Source: Phellopilus nigrolimitatus (taxonomy: Eukaryota > Basidiomycota > Agaricomycetes > Hymenochaetales > Hymenochaetaceae). Taken from it: 64,000 bases of DNA. The notes beneath the pieces are model-generated. The model was given only the letters and a program-made list of their open reading frames with translations, ran no database searches and had not been told where the DNA came from. Position 1 is the first letter of the stretch, and every line of letters begins with the position of its first letter. Made by a program: the position numbers and the translations under genes. Positions 8,680 to 19,456 of the stretch are shown one piece after another. Location: contig JAJOHG010000002.1 in the NCBI GenBank assembly GCA_021029095.1, positions 434,001 to 498,000 on the forward strand, read 5' to 3'.

Positions 8680-9120
8680 TGACGGGTTGCTTTCACTTGT
8701 TCCGGTCCATCCAAGTCGGCTCACAGCGGCGGGAAGCAATATTTTCCAGAACTACCGGAGATGTGCCCGTCGCGGGTTCTTCGCAATTCTACTTATCATG
8801 AGACATAGGAGTCGGAGCGGCCACCTTCGACTTCCTCAGCTCTTGGCATCAATTGGAGGAGAACGGGAGACTAACAAGTCTTCGGATTGATCTGATTCCG
8901 CGAGCTGCCTTGTGGCTGCACCACGGTAAGGAGCGGTACACGGAGAAGGAATCGTCGTCGCTTTGCAACTCACAAGAACTCTGAATCTTGAGTCGGAGCA
9001 GATCCGGCGAAGTGTCGGATCCGATATCCCTGTTGAACTTGAACTTCCGCGGGAATTGTGGAAGGAATGGTCACAGTGGAAGACGCATTGTATACGCCTT
9101 CGATTGTAATGGTGTCAAAA
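8680..9120 (+). pseudogene. Possible decayed coding relic upstream of ATG5
   Basis: Two plus-strand stretches have protein-like composition but sit in different frames. One includes the peptides FDFLSSWHQLEE and LTSLRIDLIPRAALW around 8815-8930. The other, 8985-9110, includes ESEQIRRSVGSDIPVE and LPRELWKEWSQWKTH before a stop. I found no pair of splice sites that joins them in frame and no start codon. The composition recalls F-box/LRR-type fungal proteins, but no domain is identifiable. It could be part of an unrecognised gene rather than a relic. Confidence 0.25.
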
Positions 9121-9258
9121 ATTCCCTTGAGATTGTAGAATCAAGACTATCACACGGAGAAAAGTAACTGACTTTAAAGCCTAATACGGAGCACTGAGGC
9201 GCACGCGAGAGTGATCGCCAGTCCAACCGCTCTCATTACTCGACCGATTGCTGCCACT

Positions 9259-10445
9259 ATGACCTATCCTGCCAGACACGACCCTTCACCTTCTGCATTC
9301 TCAACTCCAGCATCAACGACACTTTTCCGACGTCTGACGTGGGAAGGGACGGTCCCACTTGAGATTCACGTTGACCCCTCAGAGCTTCCCGCAAACAGTG
9401 ACCGCGGCCTGGAGTGCTACTTTATCCAGGCGCCGCGCGTGAGCTACCTCCCGCTGCTCGTGCCCGAGATAAAGCGCTTCTTGACAGATATTGTCCTCGA
9501 TGGCGCAGGAGGAAAAACAGTGAAGGAGGAAGAATGGTGGTTCGAGACCGAGGACAAGGTGTTGATGAAGTGGTGAGCGCATTGCTCGACGCTTTGCTGG
9601 CCTTAGTTTAAGCTATGAATGCGTAAGGCATTGGTCTATAGGCTTGCTATACGACTTTAACAATATCACTGCTTCGCTGAAGAAGCGGCCGAGGTCCGAT
9701 CAGCAATTGACACCTCTGCGATTAATCCTGCACCTCGCGGCTCCCCCGACCGAAAGACTGCTTTTGTCCCCAAGTATCGAAGCGTGTAAACAGGCTTTCA
9801 TGGGTCAACTCAAAGAAGCCGATTTTCTGCGGTGGGGCAATACAAAAAGAATGACGGGCTTACGACAAGCAGAACAAGATGGAATATGGGACGGCATAAG
9901 GAGTCGTGAGTCATGCAACTAAGTTGTGTGTTGCCAACGGCTTGCAAATCATGCAACTTGCAGATAACTTCGACGAATACTGGCGAATTGCGGCGAAAAT
10001 TACACCAACTACGACGCCTGTCCGGCCGACTTCTCCTCCTCCGTCTTCCGTATCACTGCACTCGAGGCCACCATCTACAGACCCTGCTGGAGCTCCTGAT
10101 AAAGACGGCGCTTATAATGTTCGCAGTGTTCCCGTTCGAATGTACCTCGCAGATGGCCCAGTACTTCAGGGCCTTGCACCACCTATACTTGAATCTGGTG
10201 AGCAAGTTCAAAGCGGTTTGCTTACTCTAAATGATTGAATTTGTTTTATATGAATAGGATCTTTCAACACGTTGAGAAACTTCCTTTGTACACATCTACC
10301 TCTGTTATTCCCTAGTCAGAAGCGTGCTTTGGCTTATGCTGTCGTACAAGGAGTTGTTTGTCCTCTAGACGCTGAAATTGCGTGGCTGGGTGCATGTATG
10401 GCAGGAGCAGACGGTTGGGTCAATCTTATGATAAGCATCGTGTAG
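9259..10445 (+). CDS. ATG5: Autophagy protein ATG5
   Basis: Four exons (9259-9572, 9628-9905, 9964-10197, 10258-10445) join to 337 residues. Introns are 55, 58 and 60 nt with GT-AG ends. Family hallmarks are the N-terminal RLTWEGTVPLEI, then GLECYFIQAPRVSYLPLLVP, LLYDFNNITASLKKRP, EQDGIWDGI, NFDEYWRIA and a C-terminal half ending with GADGWVNLMISIV. ATG5 is joined covalently to ATG12 and, with ATG16, acts as the E3-like complex that drives ATG8 lipidation on the phagophore. The lysine in WGNTKRM (about residue 178) is in the position of the ATG12 acceptor lysine. The ATG at 9259 was chosen because the upstream in-frame extension has only a GTG. ATG3, the E2 of the same step, lies near 52-54 kb. 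Confidence 0.96.
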
Positions 10446-10791
10446 ATTCTCTTTAATAGTACCACTTTGATAATTATACTATATCCTTGACTAGCGCGGT
10501 GTGAAAACTAGCATCGAAACAAAACAAAAAAAGTCTTTAGCATGTACTTAGCATGCACCTGTTTCGTCTTTGCATAAACAATGACAGTCGCTGGTAAGAT
10601 TGAAATGAAGGGAGTTCACATTATGATTTGGACTTGGCGAGATTTGGACACGCGTCAGAAGTGTCTACGTCACACTACTTGTCATTCTGGGTCACAGATA
10701 GATCCTCCTCGGGATCAACTCCTTGAAATCTAATGTGAATATGAGTGAAACAAAATAAAGTCAGAGTAGAAGACTTAAAACAAAAGTCTTC
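10446..10791. other. Intergenic between ATG5 and tRNA-Ser
   Basis: It holds the ATG5 3' end and, on the minus strand just after the tRNA, T-runs (TTTTGTTTT at about 10780-10788) suitable as an RNA polymerase III terminator. Confidence 0.5.
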
Positions 10792-10873
10792 CGACGCCGG
10801 CAGGATTCGAACCTGCGCCCTCAAAGAGGAGCAGCTTTCTAAACTGCCGCAGTAACCACTTTGCTACAGCGCC
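10792..10873 (-). tRNA. tRNA-Ser (anticodon AGA)
   Basis: The 82-nt cloverleaf is read on the minus strand. The acceptor GGCGCTG pairs with CGGCGTC (two wobble pairs), followed by a discriminator G. The anticodon stem is GCAGT/GCTGC with loop TTAGAAA, giving AGA. A long variable arm CCTC-TTT-GAGG is typical of serine tRNAs, and the T arm is GCAGG-TTCGAAT-CCTGC, which includes a perfect B box. No intron is present. It reads TCT codons. A T-run follows as terminator. The D arm is weaker (3 bp) than usual. Confidence 0.88.
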
Positions 10874-10933
10874 TCTAAAGTGCAATTCTTTCTAACGAAC
10901 TAAGATTAGTCATCACAATGGGGGGGCTATAAT

Positions 10934-10966
10934 TTGAAGGCGTAGGTTCGAATCCTACTGTCGTCG
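10934..10966 (+). pseudogene. Orphan tRNA 3' half
   Basis: A perfect T arm, GTAGG-TTCGAAT-CCTAC (10942-10958), is followed by an acceptor-like TGTCGTC plus G. The matching 5' acceptor GACGACA and an anticodon arm are absent upstream, so only the 3' half exists. It is oriented head-to-head with the complete tRNA-Ser 60 nt away. Confidence 0.55.
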
Positions 10967-11415
10967 TAGTTTCTACTTTTTATATTTCCAGTAATGGCCT
11001 TGTCTTCATTGATTATCATTACTAGTAAAAGGATATTTGCAATTGATTGAAAAGAAACAAATTGTGCAGCTGTCATTGTACATGTACGTGTAATATAGAA
11101 CCGTGATATGGAATTGGACTGCCGACTCGGACCACACCGTGCTAAGCATTTTACCCGCCTGGGAACCAATGCCCTCCTTTCGATTTGATTGTCCCGTTTT
11201 TGTTTCCAAACGGGTTGTGTACCTTTGCCGGGACTCGTAAAACCGTCCCGCTATGAAACTACATGACAGTCAGGTGCTGCGACGTCTTCTATCGTGAGTC
11301 ATCTGCTTTCCGACTCGCATGACAGGAGTGATATAAAACTCTGGTCTATACACATCCGATCTTTGATTCTGTCTTTTCCTATCCGACGAGACTTTCAACC
11401 ACAGAGCCAGCAAAT

Positions 11416-12838
11416 ATGGTGGAAGCAAGCAACGTTAACAAGGCCGTGAGCAATGCAATACCTCCACCTCCCTTTGAGCTTCCTGTGGGTGTTTTTATCG
11501 ACACTGTATTTATTGCGATAGCTCAATTTGCTCTATGAAGTTTCCGGACCGTCCGGAGGTCATCACTACTAATATGCAGAAGCTCAACACGCTCGCGGAA
11601 TCCCCGTAAGCCAGCGGCTTCGATGTGCTAGATGGGACTGGGGTTCTTATCGTACATCGCGTTATAGGCGATTGAAATTCCTTATGGAGAACCTTGTCAA
11701 ACATTTACATGGATTCATCCAGGACACTAGGTTCAAAACACATCAGTCGTTAAACGCCGGTTCGACTAACAAAATCTGAAGTCTTACTACAGAAGAATGG
11801 ATGGCGACAATTCAGTACCTCACGCGCGTCGGACAGACTTGTACAGATATTCGACAAGAATTCATTCTCCTTTCAGACATTTTAGGTGTTTCCGCACTTG
11901 TCGATGCGTTGAACAATCCACCTTCAGGGAATACTACAGAGAGCAGTGTTTTGGGACCCTTCTTCACTGAGGACGCTGCTGACAGTGAGTAAAGGTAACT
12001 ATCTGATTAGTGTCGCTGTGAATTTATGATGTCCGTGAGATAGTCGGGAAGGGGGAATCGATTGCGTCTGAGGGGAAAGGCCAGTATATGTGGGTGGAAG
12101 GTCGCGTGCTTGATACCAAAGGTTCACCGATTCCGGACGTCGTTATTGAAACATGGGAGACCGACGAGTGAGACCATAAACGGATATCGAAACATTATGC
12201 TCCTTTGAACTGACAAACGACCAATTCTGATGTGCAGGAATGGATTTTATGATACGCAGTATAAAGATCGCTCCAGGCCTGATTGCAGGGGTCGTCTTCG
12301 TTCAGACAAGGACGGCAACTTCGCCTACAGAGCTGTCGTCCCTGTCGCGTACCCTATTCCTAGTGACGTGAGTAGAAATGGCGATGCTCTACCCGCATTT
12401 AGTATTCTGGACTGACGAGACGTTGTAGGGTCCTGTCGGCGACCTGCTTTTAAAGCTTAGGCGACACAACATGCGCCCTAATCACCTACACATGATGTTC
12501 GAGAAACCCGGATTTAACAAACTGACGACCGCGCTATATCCCGAGGGCGATCCTTTGAATTTCAGTGACGCAGTGTTTGGTGTTAAGAAGAGTCTGGTTG
12601 TGGTAAGTACATCAACAAAAACTGCCAACCATCCATTCATTCTGGCTAAATGTATGCTGACCTCTCGTCTGTTTCAAAGAAACTTGAGACTGTGACATCC
12701 GAGTCTGAGGCACGCGCCAAGGGCTTTGCAAAGGGTGATTCCTTCAAGATCCTGAAACACGAATTCATATTGGCAACTGAGGAAGAGGCGAGAGTGACCA
12801 GGACACAAAGGGCAAAGGAAGTCGGCGCAGAAATTTAG
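11416..12838 (+). CDS. Intradiol ring-cleavage dioxygenase (catechol/hydroxyquinol 1,2-dioxygenase family)
   Basis: Eight exons (11416-11484, 11541-11605, 11668-11730, 11782-11984, 12044-12167, 12238-12367, 12429-12602, 12680-12838) give 328 residues. The N-terminal helical dimerisation region contains EEWMATIQYLTRVGQ and RQEFILLSDILG. The catalytic beta-domain has VEGRVLDTKGSPIPDVVIETW. Likely Fe(III) ligands are Tyr179 (GFYDTQY), Tyr213 (VAYPIP), His237 and His239 (RPNHLHMM). Such enzymes open the ring of catechol or hydroxyquinol between the hydroxyls, feeding the 3-oxoadipate pathway used in degradation of lignin-derived aromatics. No signal peptide is seen, so it is probably intracellular. 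Substrate choice cannot be read from the sequence; hydroxyquinol is common for fungal members of this length. It stands alone, with no pathway neighbours. Confidence 0.93.
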
Positions 12839-14219
12839 ACTGATTTCAGATTGATTCCATTGCAGTCGAAGTTTTAAGAGAAAACATGAAGCAGTGTCGA
12901 AATATCCTATATTCCCAACTGTGTTCCAATGTACAATATGTACATATGTATGTATATTTTGTAGGCCTTCGGTGAACCGGCTTGCAATGTTCTTCACTCG
13001 CTTGCAACGAAACCTTGTCACAAGAGGGATCCTTGGAGCAAAGCCTGTCTAAATAGTGGTGAAGTGTGTTCTCAGCAAACAACTCGATATCATGTTTATA
13101 TCCTAGTTCTGTCGTCAAAAGCATAGTAAAAACAAGACACTTTAGCATTTATAGCAAGTCTAGCGCTTAGCTCAGAGAAACCTCGCGAACAATCGTGAGG
13201 CGTGCGCCTGATATTGCTGAACGGCGAATGTGACGGCGTCCGCACAATCATATACGACTCCTTTCTCTTTAGAAAGTGGGTGGTTCGAGGAGGGGCCTTA
13301 TGTATATAGCACTGTATCCTTTGGTGTGGAGCATTATAGCATCATCGTTCAAGGAATTGGCCCTTGAGATCCAACATATAAAATCGACGTGGGTGACAAA
13401 TGCGTGTGCATGCCACCATAGCCACATTTACCTGTGCATTTGAATTTCTTACAAATAGCCCTGATTAGATGGAAGTCAACCAAGTCCCCATTCGACTACG
13501 AAAACAAAAATGAATTCGCAGTCGCCTTAGATCCGAGCCATGACGGCGGAGGGAGATGACGTCTTGAGTTGCTGCCTTGCTTGTAAGTAGCTGAATACGA
13601 TATCAATGAGAATGCTTTTGATATGCGAAACCAAGAAAGGGGACGTACATGATAAGTCCAACGTAGTAGCAGCCATTGGGGTCCTTGTCTTTGCATAAAC
13701 ACGGTCAGCTCCGGTGCAGTCTGGTGTCGCTCTCGTATCCGATGGACTGCGAGGTGCCATCATGCCTGCCGCAAGCCTTGGTATCGGAAAAGGACTGTAG
13801 GATTTGAAAACCATACAAAAGATCCAGTCACGAACTCGATGACACGATTTTATCTAACAATGACACCGTTTGCTAGCGCATCTTCACGGATATTTGTAAC
13901 CTGTCGAGCAGCGCAGTAGCTCCCAAATCTCGAAGTCGAGACAGGGTACCCGATGCTGTTTGTATATCGTCAGATAGTCCGAGTCAGACGAAATGTTTCC
14001 TGTCTATGAATTGGTCGTCATCGAGTTCAGGCTGACTCGATCAGCTATCTGCACACACACCTCTTTTCGACATGCTTTGCTCCATATTGTCGAGAGATTT
14101 GTTACCACACAGTACTTTGAGAATGAATAAACATGGTCGTGCAAGTTAAAGAGAAGTTTGTAAGCGCGAGTCGCTCCTTACCTGTGCCGTCTCTTTCCGT
14201 CTTCGACCACAACGCCGAC
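12839..14219. other. Intergenic; one weak minus-strand frame
   Basis: A minus-strand open frame at 13814-13527 (95 codons, beginning MVFKSYSPFPIPRLAAG) has no recognisable domain, and its splicing is unclear. The rest has no supported gene. Confidence 0.35.
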
Positions 14220-14870
14220 ATGCGCATGGTGTGTCCCCGCTCCGTCTCGCGCCCGCCCTGCCTTTTAGCTCAAGGTCTGCATTTTGATCCGTATAGCTTA
14301 AGCAAGAAGAAGAGAGCGAGGATGTTGAGGTGAATTGGGGTAAGCGCCCATTTCATTATCCTTCACGTCTAGATGTAAATACCATCCCGACCTGCAGAGG
14401 ATCAGCAGCGCATATGCGCGTTCTCTAAAATCAACACACGCTCTCGCAGTCTTGAGGAGCGGCTCGAGGTGCTCAAGGTGCGCGCTTTTTTCTCGGAGGA
14501 TCGTGAGCTTTAGACAATCTATGTATGTACTGATGTGTTCGTCTCGTGGACAGGAAGAGAAGGAGGCGCTCGACGACCTCTCAATGGAACTCGAGCTCGC
14601 GGACGAAGATGAGCCTATCCTGTACATCCCCCCTTTTATCGTAGTGCTCTCGTCTCTGACACAGCGCTGCACCACAGATACCGCGTCGGCGAATCTTTCG
14701 TGCACATGCCCTTGCAACGCGCCCTGAAACGGCTCGCGCGTGACGCCGCCGCACTCGACGTAGAGATCGCGAAGATCGTCGATGGCGTGGAGGAGTGTGA
14801 CAAGAGCATGAAGGAGCTGAAGCTCGTTCTGTATGCTAAATTCGGTTCCGCAATAAACCTCGACGAGTAA
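14220..14870 (+). CDS. GIM3: Prefoldin subunit 4
   Basis: Five exons (14220-14228, 14297-14339, 14398-14477, 14554-14621, 14678-14870) give 130 residues, the usual length. The first coding exon is only 9 nt (ATG CGC ATG), matching the MRML start typical of this subunit. Landmarks are VNWEDQQRI, the coiled-coil helix RSLEERLEVLKEEKEALDD, DEDEPILYRVGESFVHMPL and the family-signature end LYAKFGSAINLDE. Prefoldin is a cytosolic hexamer that delivers nascent actin and tubulin to the CCT chaperonin; subunit 4 is one of its beta-type subunits. One intron (14622-14677) starts with GTACAT, but the junction restores the conserved LYRVGE. It ends 215 bp from the convergent muskelin gene. Confidence 0.95.
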
Positions 14871-15085
14871 TGGTTCTGTGTGGCTTTGTATTTTTAGCTT
14901 TTCAATCTTCAGACAAATGGATGTCGACTTCTACGATGTTGATTCACCGTTAACCTCCAGTTAAGTTATTCTATGTTCGTAACAAGTCGTGAATCGTGAC
15001 GGTAGTGTAAGTAAATGTCCACTTGGAAACTCCCATTCCCTTCCAGAGAAAGCATTTTAGTCCTCAGACCAAGCCCCAAACTTCC
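14871..15085. other. Convergent 3' ends of prefoldin 4 and muskelin
   Basis: This short interval must hold both 3' UTRs. No hairpin or obvious polyadenylation element stands out. Confidence 0.4.
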
Positions 15086-18000
15086 TCAAGTATTACCGAT
15101 CATATCCAACAAGCTACCGGGGGGCTGCGTCCCGTCCCGATCAATGTACTTTAGCAAGCTCTCAAAGATTTCCGTACGCTGGCGGAACAGATCTCCGGAT
15201 AGCGGCTCCCCTCCCCGCAGCTCGAGCTCGTATGGATCATCCTCCACTGGCGCTCGAGACATTCGCGGTCGAGATTGAGTATTGCGACTGCTCCGACCGT
15301 TCTCTGCGCCGGCGTCGGTCATAATCGTGTCCTCATCCGTCGGCAGCTCACTCGTCCATCCTCCCGAACCGGATCCTGATCCGCTTGAGAAAGAAGACGA
15401 TGCGCTCGTTTTCGAGGCTGTAGCAGGAATACGATGCTCTGGGTTCAAAATCGAAGACGCGGAGGTCTGAGAAACGGGGGACATAGATGGCTGCGCGAAG
15501 AGATGCGAGAGAAGAGAGCGGAAGGCAGTCGACTCGTCTTGGTCCTCGTGGTTGACAACTGCAGACACCTCATTTTGCAGGAAGGAGAGCGCTTTGACTG
15601 GTGCGGCTTCTTCGCACATTTCTCGGAACCTTCAACAAAGGTGGTAAAGTTAGTAGGGCTTACGACAAGGTTGTGGACGTTTTACTCACTGCTGTCTGCG
15701 AATCTCGAAGCTCGCGCGTCGGATGACTTCCTCGTGCGAAGGTCTAAACGAAGTTGGCATAAACACATCGAAGGGAAAGAAAAGATGGGAAAAAATGAAA
15801 AAAGCTCCTGAAGCTTAGTTCGTACACTCACCTTTCCAGCCGCATACTCCAGAAATCATCCAGCCGTTTTTCTACTCCCGAGCCTCCGGGTGTATACCCC
15901 GCATTCCCACCGTGCATGTAAAATGTTTGCGTGGTCGGGTCGTATACTACCTGACACGCACATCGAGCGACGGGCTCTTCGTCCTCTTCATCCTCTGCCT
16001 TGCTGTCATCCATCTTGCAGTCTTCTGTTCTGCTGCAGTTTTCTTCCCCGTCCTCTTCCATGGCGCTCCTCTGTCTCTTTGCCGAGGGCGCAGGGCGCGG
16101 CACGCTGGACTTGGCCGAGGACGCTTTAGCGTTCTCAGCAGCGGCGGTGGGCACGCGCGTCCACGTCCCAGGGCGGGTGTCATATTTGTATAGCGAGACG
16201 GGCAGGCCAGGGAAGGCGGGCGCGAGGTGGCTGTTCCTTTTCGAAAGGCCGGCAAAACTGATAAACAGAAGGCGAAACCGCATTCAATATTCGCTCGTCA
16301 CCGCGGGCTGATGAAACAACTTACACATACACCTCCTTTAACTTAGGGTCAATAACTGCGCGCTGCGCGAAGCATGCCTCGGGCCCGCCGACGGTTGTAA
16401 CGTTTTGGAAAAGTTCGGACATCGTCCTGCTCTGGATGTCATACTCCCACATGTCGGAAAGGTACTCATCCTTCTGGCCCGCGACAATGAAAAGCTTCTT
16501 CTGAAAGGGCTCGAAGACCGTCGAGTGTCCTGTATATCATATTTAAAGCAGTGTTAGTTAAACAAGAAAAATGGGAAAACCATTGGCCGTGAAAGCGACT
16601 AAATGAACATACCAAATCGTGGAGGGAAAACAGCCTCCGGTGAGTTAGCTCTGAAATAAACGCAGAAATTAGAATCAGCCCTCGCTTCATGTTAAAAATT
16701 CCTACTGGATCATCGTCCACTTCCCCTCTCGTATGTCGTAACTGTACAGGCCTGAGTATTTGCGTGTGGCCCAATCTCCGTCGACAACTCTGCCTCCCTG
16801 AACGTACAGAATTTGCGCTTCAGAATCTAGGATAAGTTGATGATCGTACACTAGTTTAGGCCCGCCGACAATCTGACAAATGTCAAGATATCAATCAATA
16901 AAAAAACAAGACAAGTGGTGGAAGCCGTACTGCTGTGTCGACGCTAACAAGTTCCCACTTCCCATGTCCGAGTCCGCGCGTTCGATACCGATAGAGTTCT
17001 GAAAAGTAGTCATGCGTCTGTGGACGATTCGTGCTCGGCTGTGGGGGCGTCATCTCTGTCGACCGCGGCTGTCCCATGGTCCTCCAGGCGCTCTGCACTT
17101 GGCCCTGAGGCGGCTCAGATTGAGACCCGCCCTCTGCTAAGACGTTCGTATTCGTACCGCCAGACGGCTGCGCACTTTCACCCCGTCCGGTCGTTGGGAT
17201 GTCCCCATCACCCAAACGTCCGAGCACGTAAATACAGTCGGTCTTTGGGTCGAACACCATCTTGTGGCACGAGCGCGGACCTGGCTCATTCGTCTCCCCG
17301 ACCGCATTGTGGCTGATTACCTTCCAGCGGCGCTCACGGAGGTTATATACCCAGAAATCGTCAAGGCTCTTCCGGCCGTCGTACCCGCCGAAAAGATAGA
17401 GTAGTCCCGCACCGGCGTCTAGACACATCGCATGGCCGCCGCGCGCACTCGGTGTATCCCCGTTCGCATCGACGCCGCGCAGCCGCGTCCAGCGCGCGCG
17501 AGGTGTACACGCGTGGATGTAGCCAGAAAAGAGACCGGCAGCGGCGAGCGAGCGAAGGTGCGCCTCGGAAGAGGCCCAGTCACCCCGCAGGACAAGCGTG
17601 TCGTAGAGTATTGAGACAAGCGGGTGCTCAACCTGTACACCGCTGCGCGCCAAAAGTTGACGGTATGTAGTCATATGCCTGCGCTGGCGAAGGTGTTTTA
17701 GGATATGACGCATGGCTGCCGTTTCTCGGTCCTACATGAATGAGTCAATCTGTATAGAAATGGAGTATGCTGTTAATCAACATACGTTCTCGTATGCATC
17801 CGTTATTTGGCGAACATACTGTTCATCCACGATACCTGACAGCGCAACATACCAAATGGACGTGTTAAAGTTATGTCCATGGGCACTTATACATATTCTG
17901 TCAGATTCTTCTAAAGTAAAAGTTCAGAAGATACCCACGAAAGGGACACGATTTTTACAAAACGTGTAGGAAACGATACACTGTCCTTGCTCCTATGAGG

Positions 18001-18808
18001 GAGAGGAAATGTTTCGGATTTGGAATCGTTTTTCAAACTTGAGCGCAGCACTTCAGTCATATGGTCTCGCGACATGCCAAGGTGGACCTCGAATTCCTTC
18101 ATGTTGCATGGGTGGCCTAGTATCGCATGTTAATACCACGCTGCCTGAACTGAGGCATGTATGCATACTTTTCTGAAACTACACAGCGGGAAAGGTGAGG
18201 AACGTGTACGGATGGATGCAACAGATCCCACACCTTTCCAAAGGTGATGCTCTCTGCAAGGGTAACTGTCAGTTTACCGTGCTCAAGCGGAAGGACCGCA
18301 GAGAAAAGAATAATGATTGGGTGGGTCTAAGGAGCAGGCCTTCGAAATGATAATATTTTCACAATAAAAACAACTCTGCAATGCGCTGCATTGCTTCACT
18401 GTAATCCCCAGGAGGCTAACATTCGTCTCAAATATGTGACAAATTGTCGAAAAATGCCACTGTTCCCGTGAGCACACAAAGACAAGGAGCGTCGTTATGC
18501 AAATGTTCTTGCCACCTCGTAAATATGATTTAAAAGCGCAAAAAAGCATGGTCTTTGCGCTTTGCGCTTTCTCTTGATAAACAACAACTTTCCAAGTACT
18601 CACCAAGCACAGCGACGGCTTCCAGCTCTATCAGTATCCAGGACTTGCCGTTGACCGCATTGTCCTTTACAGAGCTCCAACGGCTGGTCTGGTCGCGCGG
18701 GCGGTCCACTTTGATGTTCTCGGCGACGTAGCGTCCGCTGTGCTCCGAACAGCCCGCGATCGAGTACTTAATCTGCACGGACGGTGGCGTCGACGCCGTC
18801 GGCGACAT
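15086..18808 (-). CDS. Muskelin (kelch-repeat subunit of the GID/CTLH ubiquitin ligase)
   Basis: Twelve exons (18808-18604, 18253-18234, 18178-18169, 18116-17939, 17885-17786, 17731-16931, 16872-16706, 16650-16613, 16529-16325, 16257-15832, 15743-15690, 15629-15086) give exactly 915 residues. The N-terminal muskelin/discoidin domain includes ESITFGKFQKSHPCNMK and FVKIVSLSAHGHNFN. A LisH/CTLH-type helical region follows (HILKHLRQRRHMTTYRQLL). Kelch repeats include LYLFGGYDGRKSLDDFW and ILYVQGGRVVDGDWATR. The C-terminal tail ends TQPPGSLLDMIGNT. Muskelin is a substrate-linked subunit of the CTLH E3 complex in animals and many fungi and is absent from budding yeast. Insertions between kelch repeats (QPSGGTNTNVL, PAPSAKRQRSAMEED) are low-complexity. 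Exons 2 and 3 are only 20 and 10 nt. It is transcribed away from S1P lyase. Confidence 0.95.
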
Positions 18809-19456
18809 GATGGATGAAAAGAGGTCGCGAAGTCGTAGTAGTAGCTGTAGCCTCAGTCACAATGTGTCTTTGGGCAGGAGACGCGCGTCAGCGTCGGTGG
18901 CACGCGTTGAGCGAGGAGCGCTTGCGGCGCGGCAGTCCTGACCTCAGCGACACTGCCACCAAAGCTTACGACTTCGGATCGACGCTGGCGATGCTAATTT
19001 TACTTCCACTCAAGAGAAGAAAAAAAAAAAAATTACTCGAGTTATAAATTCGGAAAAATATCCACGGTCAATTCTTAAGCAGTTCATACTGAAGGTTTTC
19101 CACCCGGTACAAAATGAACCAGGACAAGGCTGCGAACGAACTTTGCTCGAGCTGGTATTCAATCCGCAGTACTCCTGTGCCTACAAATATATACGTTTTT
19201 ACTGCTAGAACTGTGCAATTGATGGAGCAGAATATACAGCAGAGTTTGGGAATCGAACTCTTATGAAGGAGTAAAAAGGGAAATCCGAATCCTTACGAGT
19301 AGCGCAAACATCCGGAGGTTGGAAATTTTGGAAGACACGTGGTAACCACCGGCGGGGATCTACGCACAATGTCCACCCGGGTCCCGGAGTTGCGCAGCCT
19401 TTGAACATTGTCTGTCCTCACCATCGTCAGATTCGTCACTGCGTCGCTCGTCGGTC
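18809..19456. promoter_or_regulatory. Divergent promoter region, muskelin / S1P lyase
   Basis: The two start codons are 648 bp apart and face away from each other. The interval holds an A13-like tract near 19019-19032. I could not identify specific operator motifs. Confidence 0.5.
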
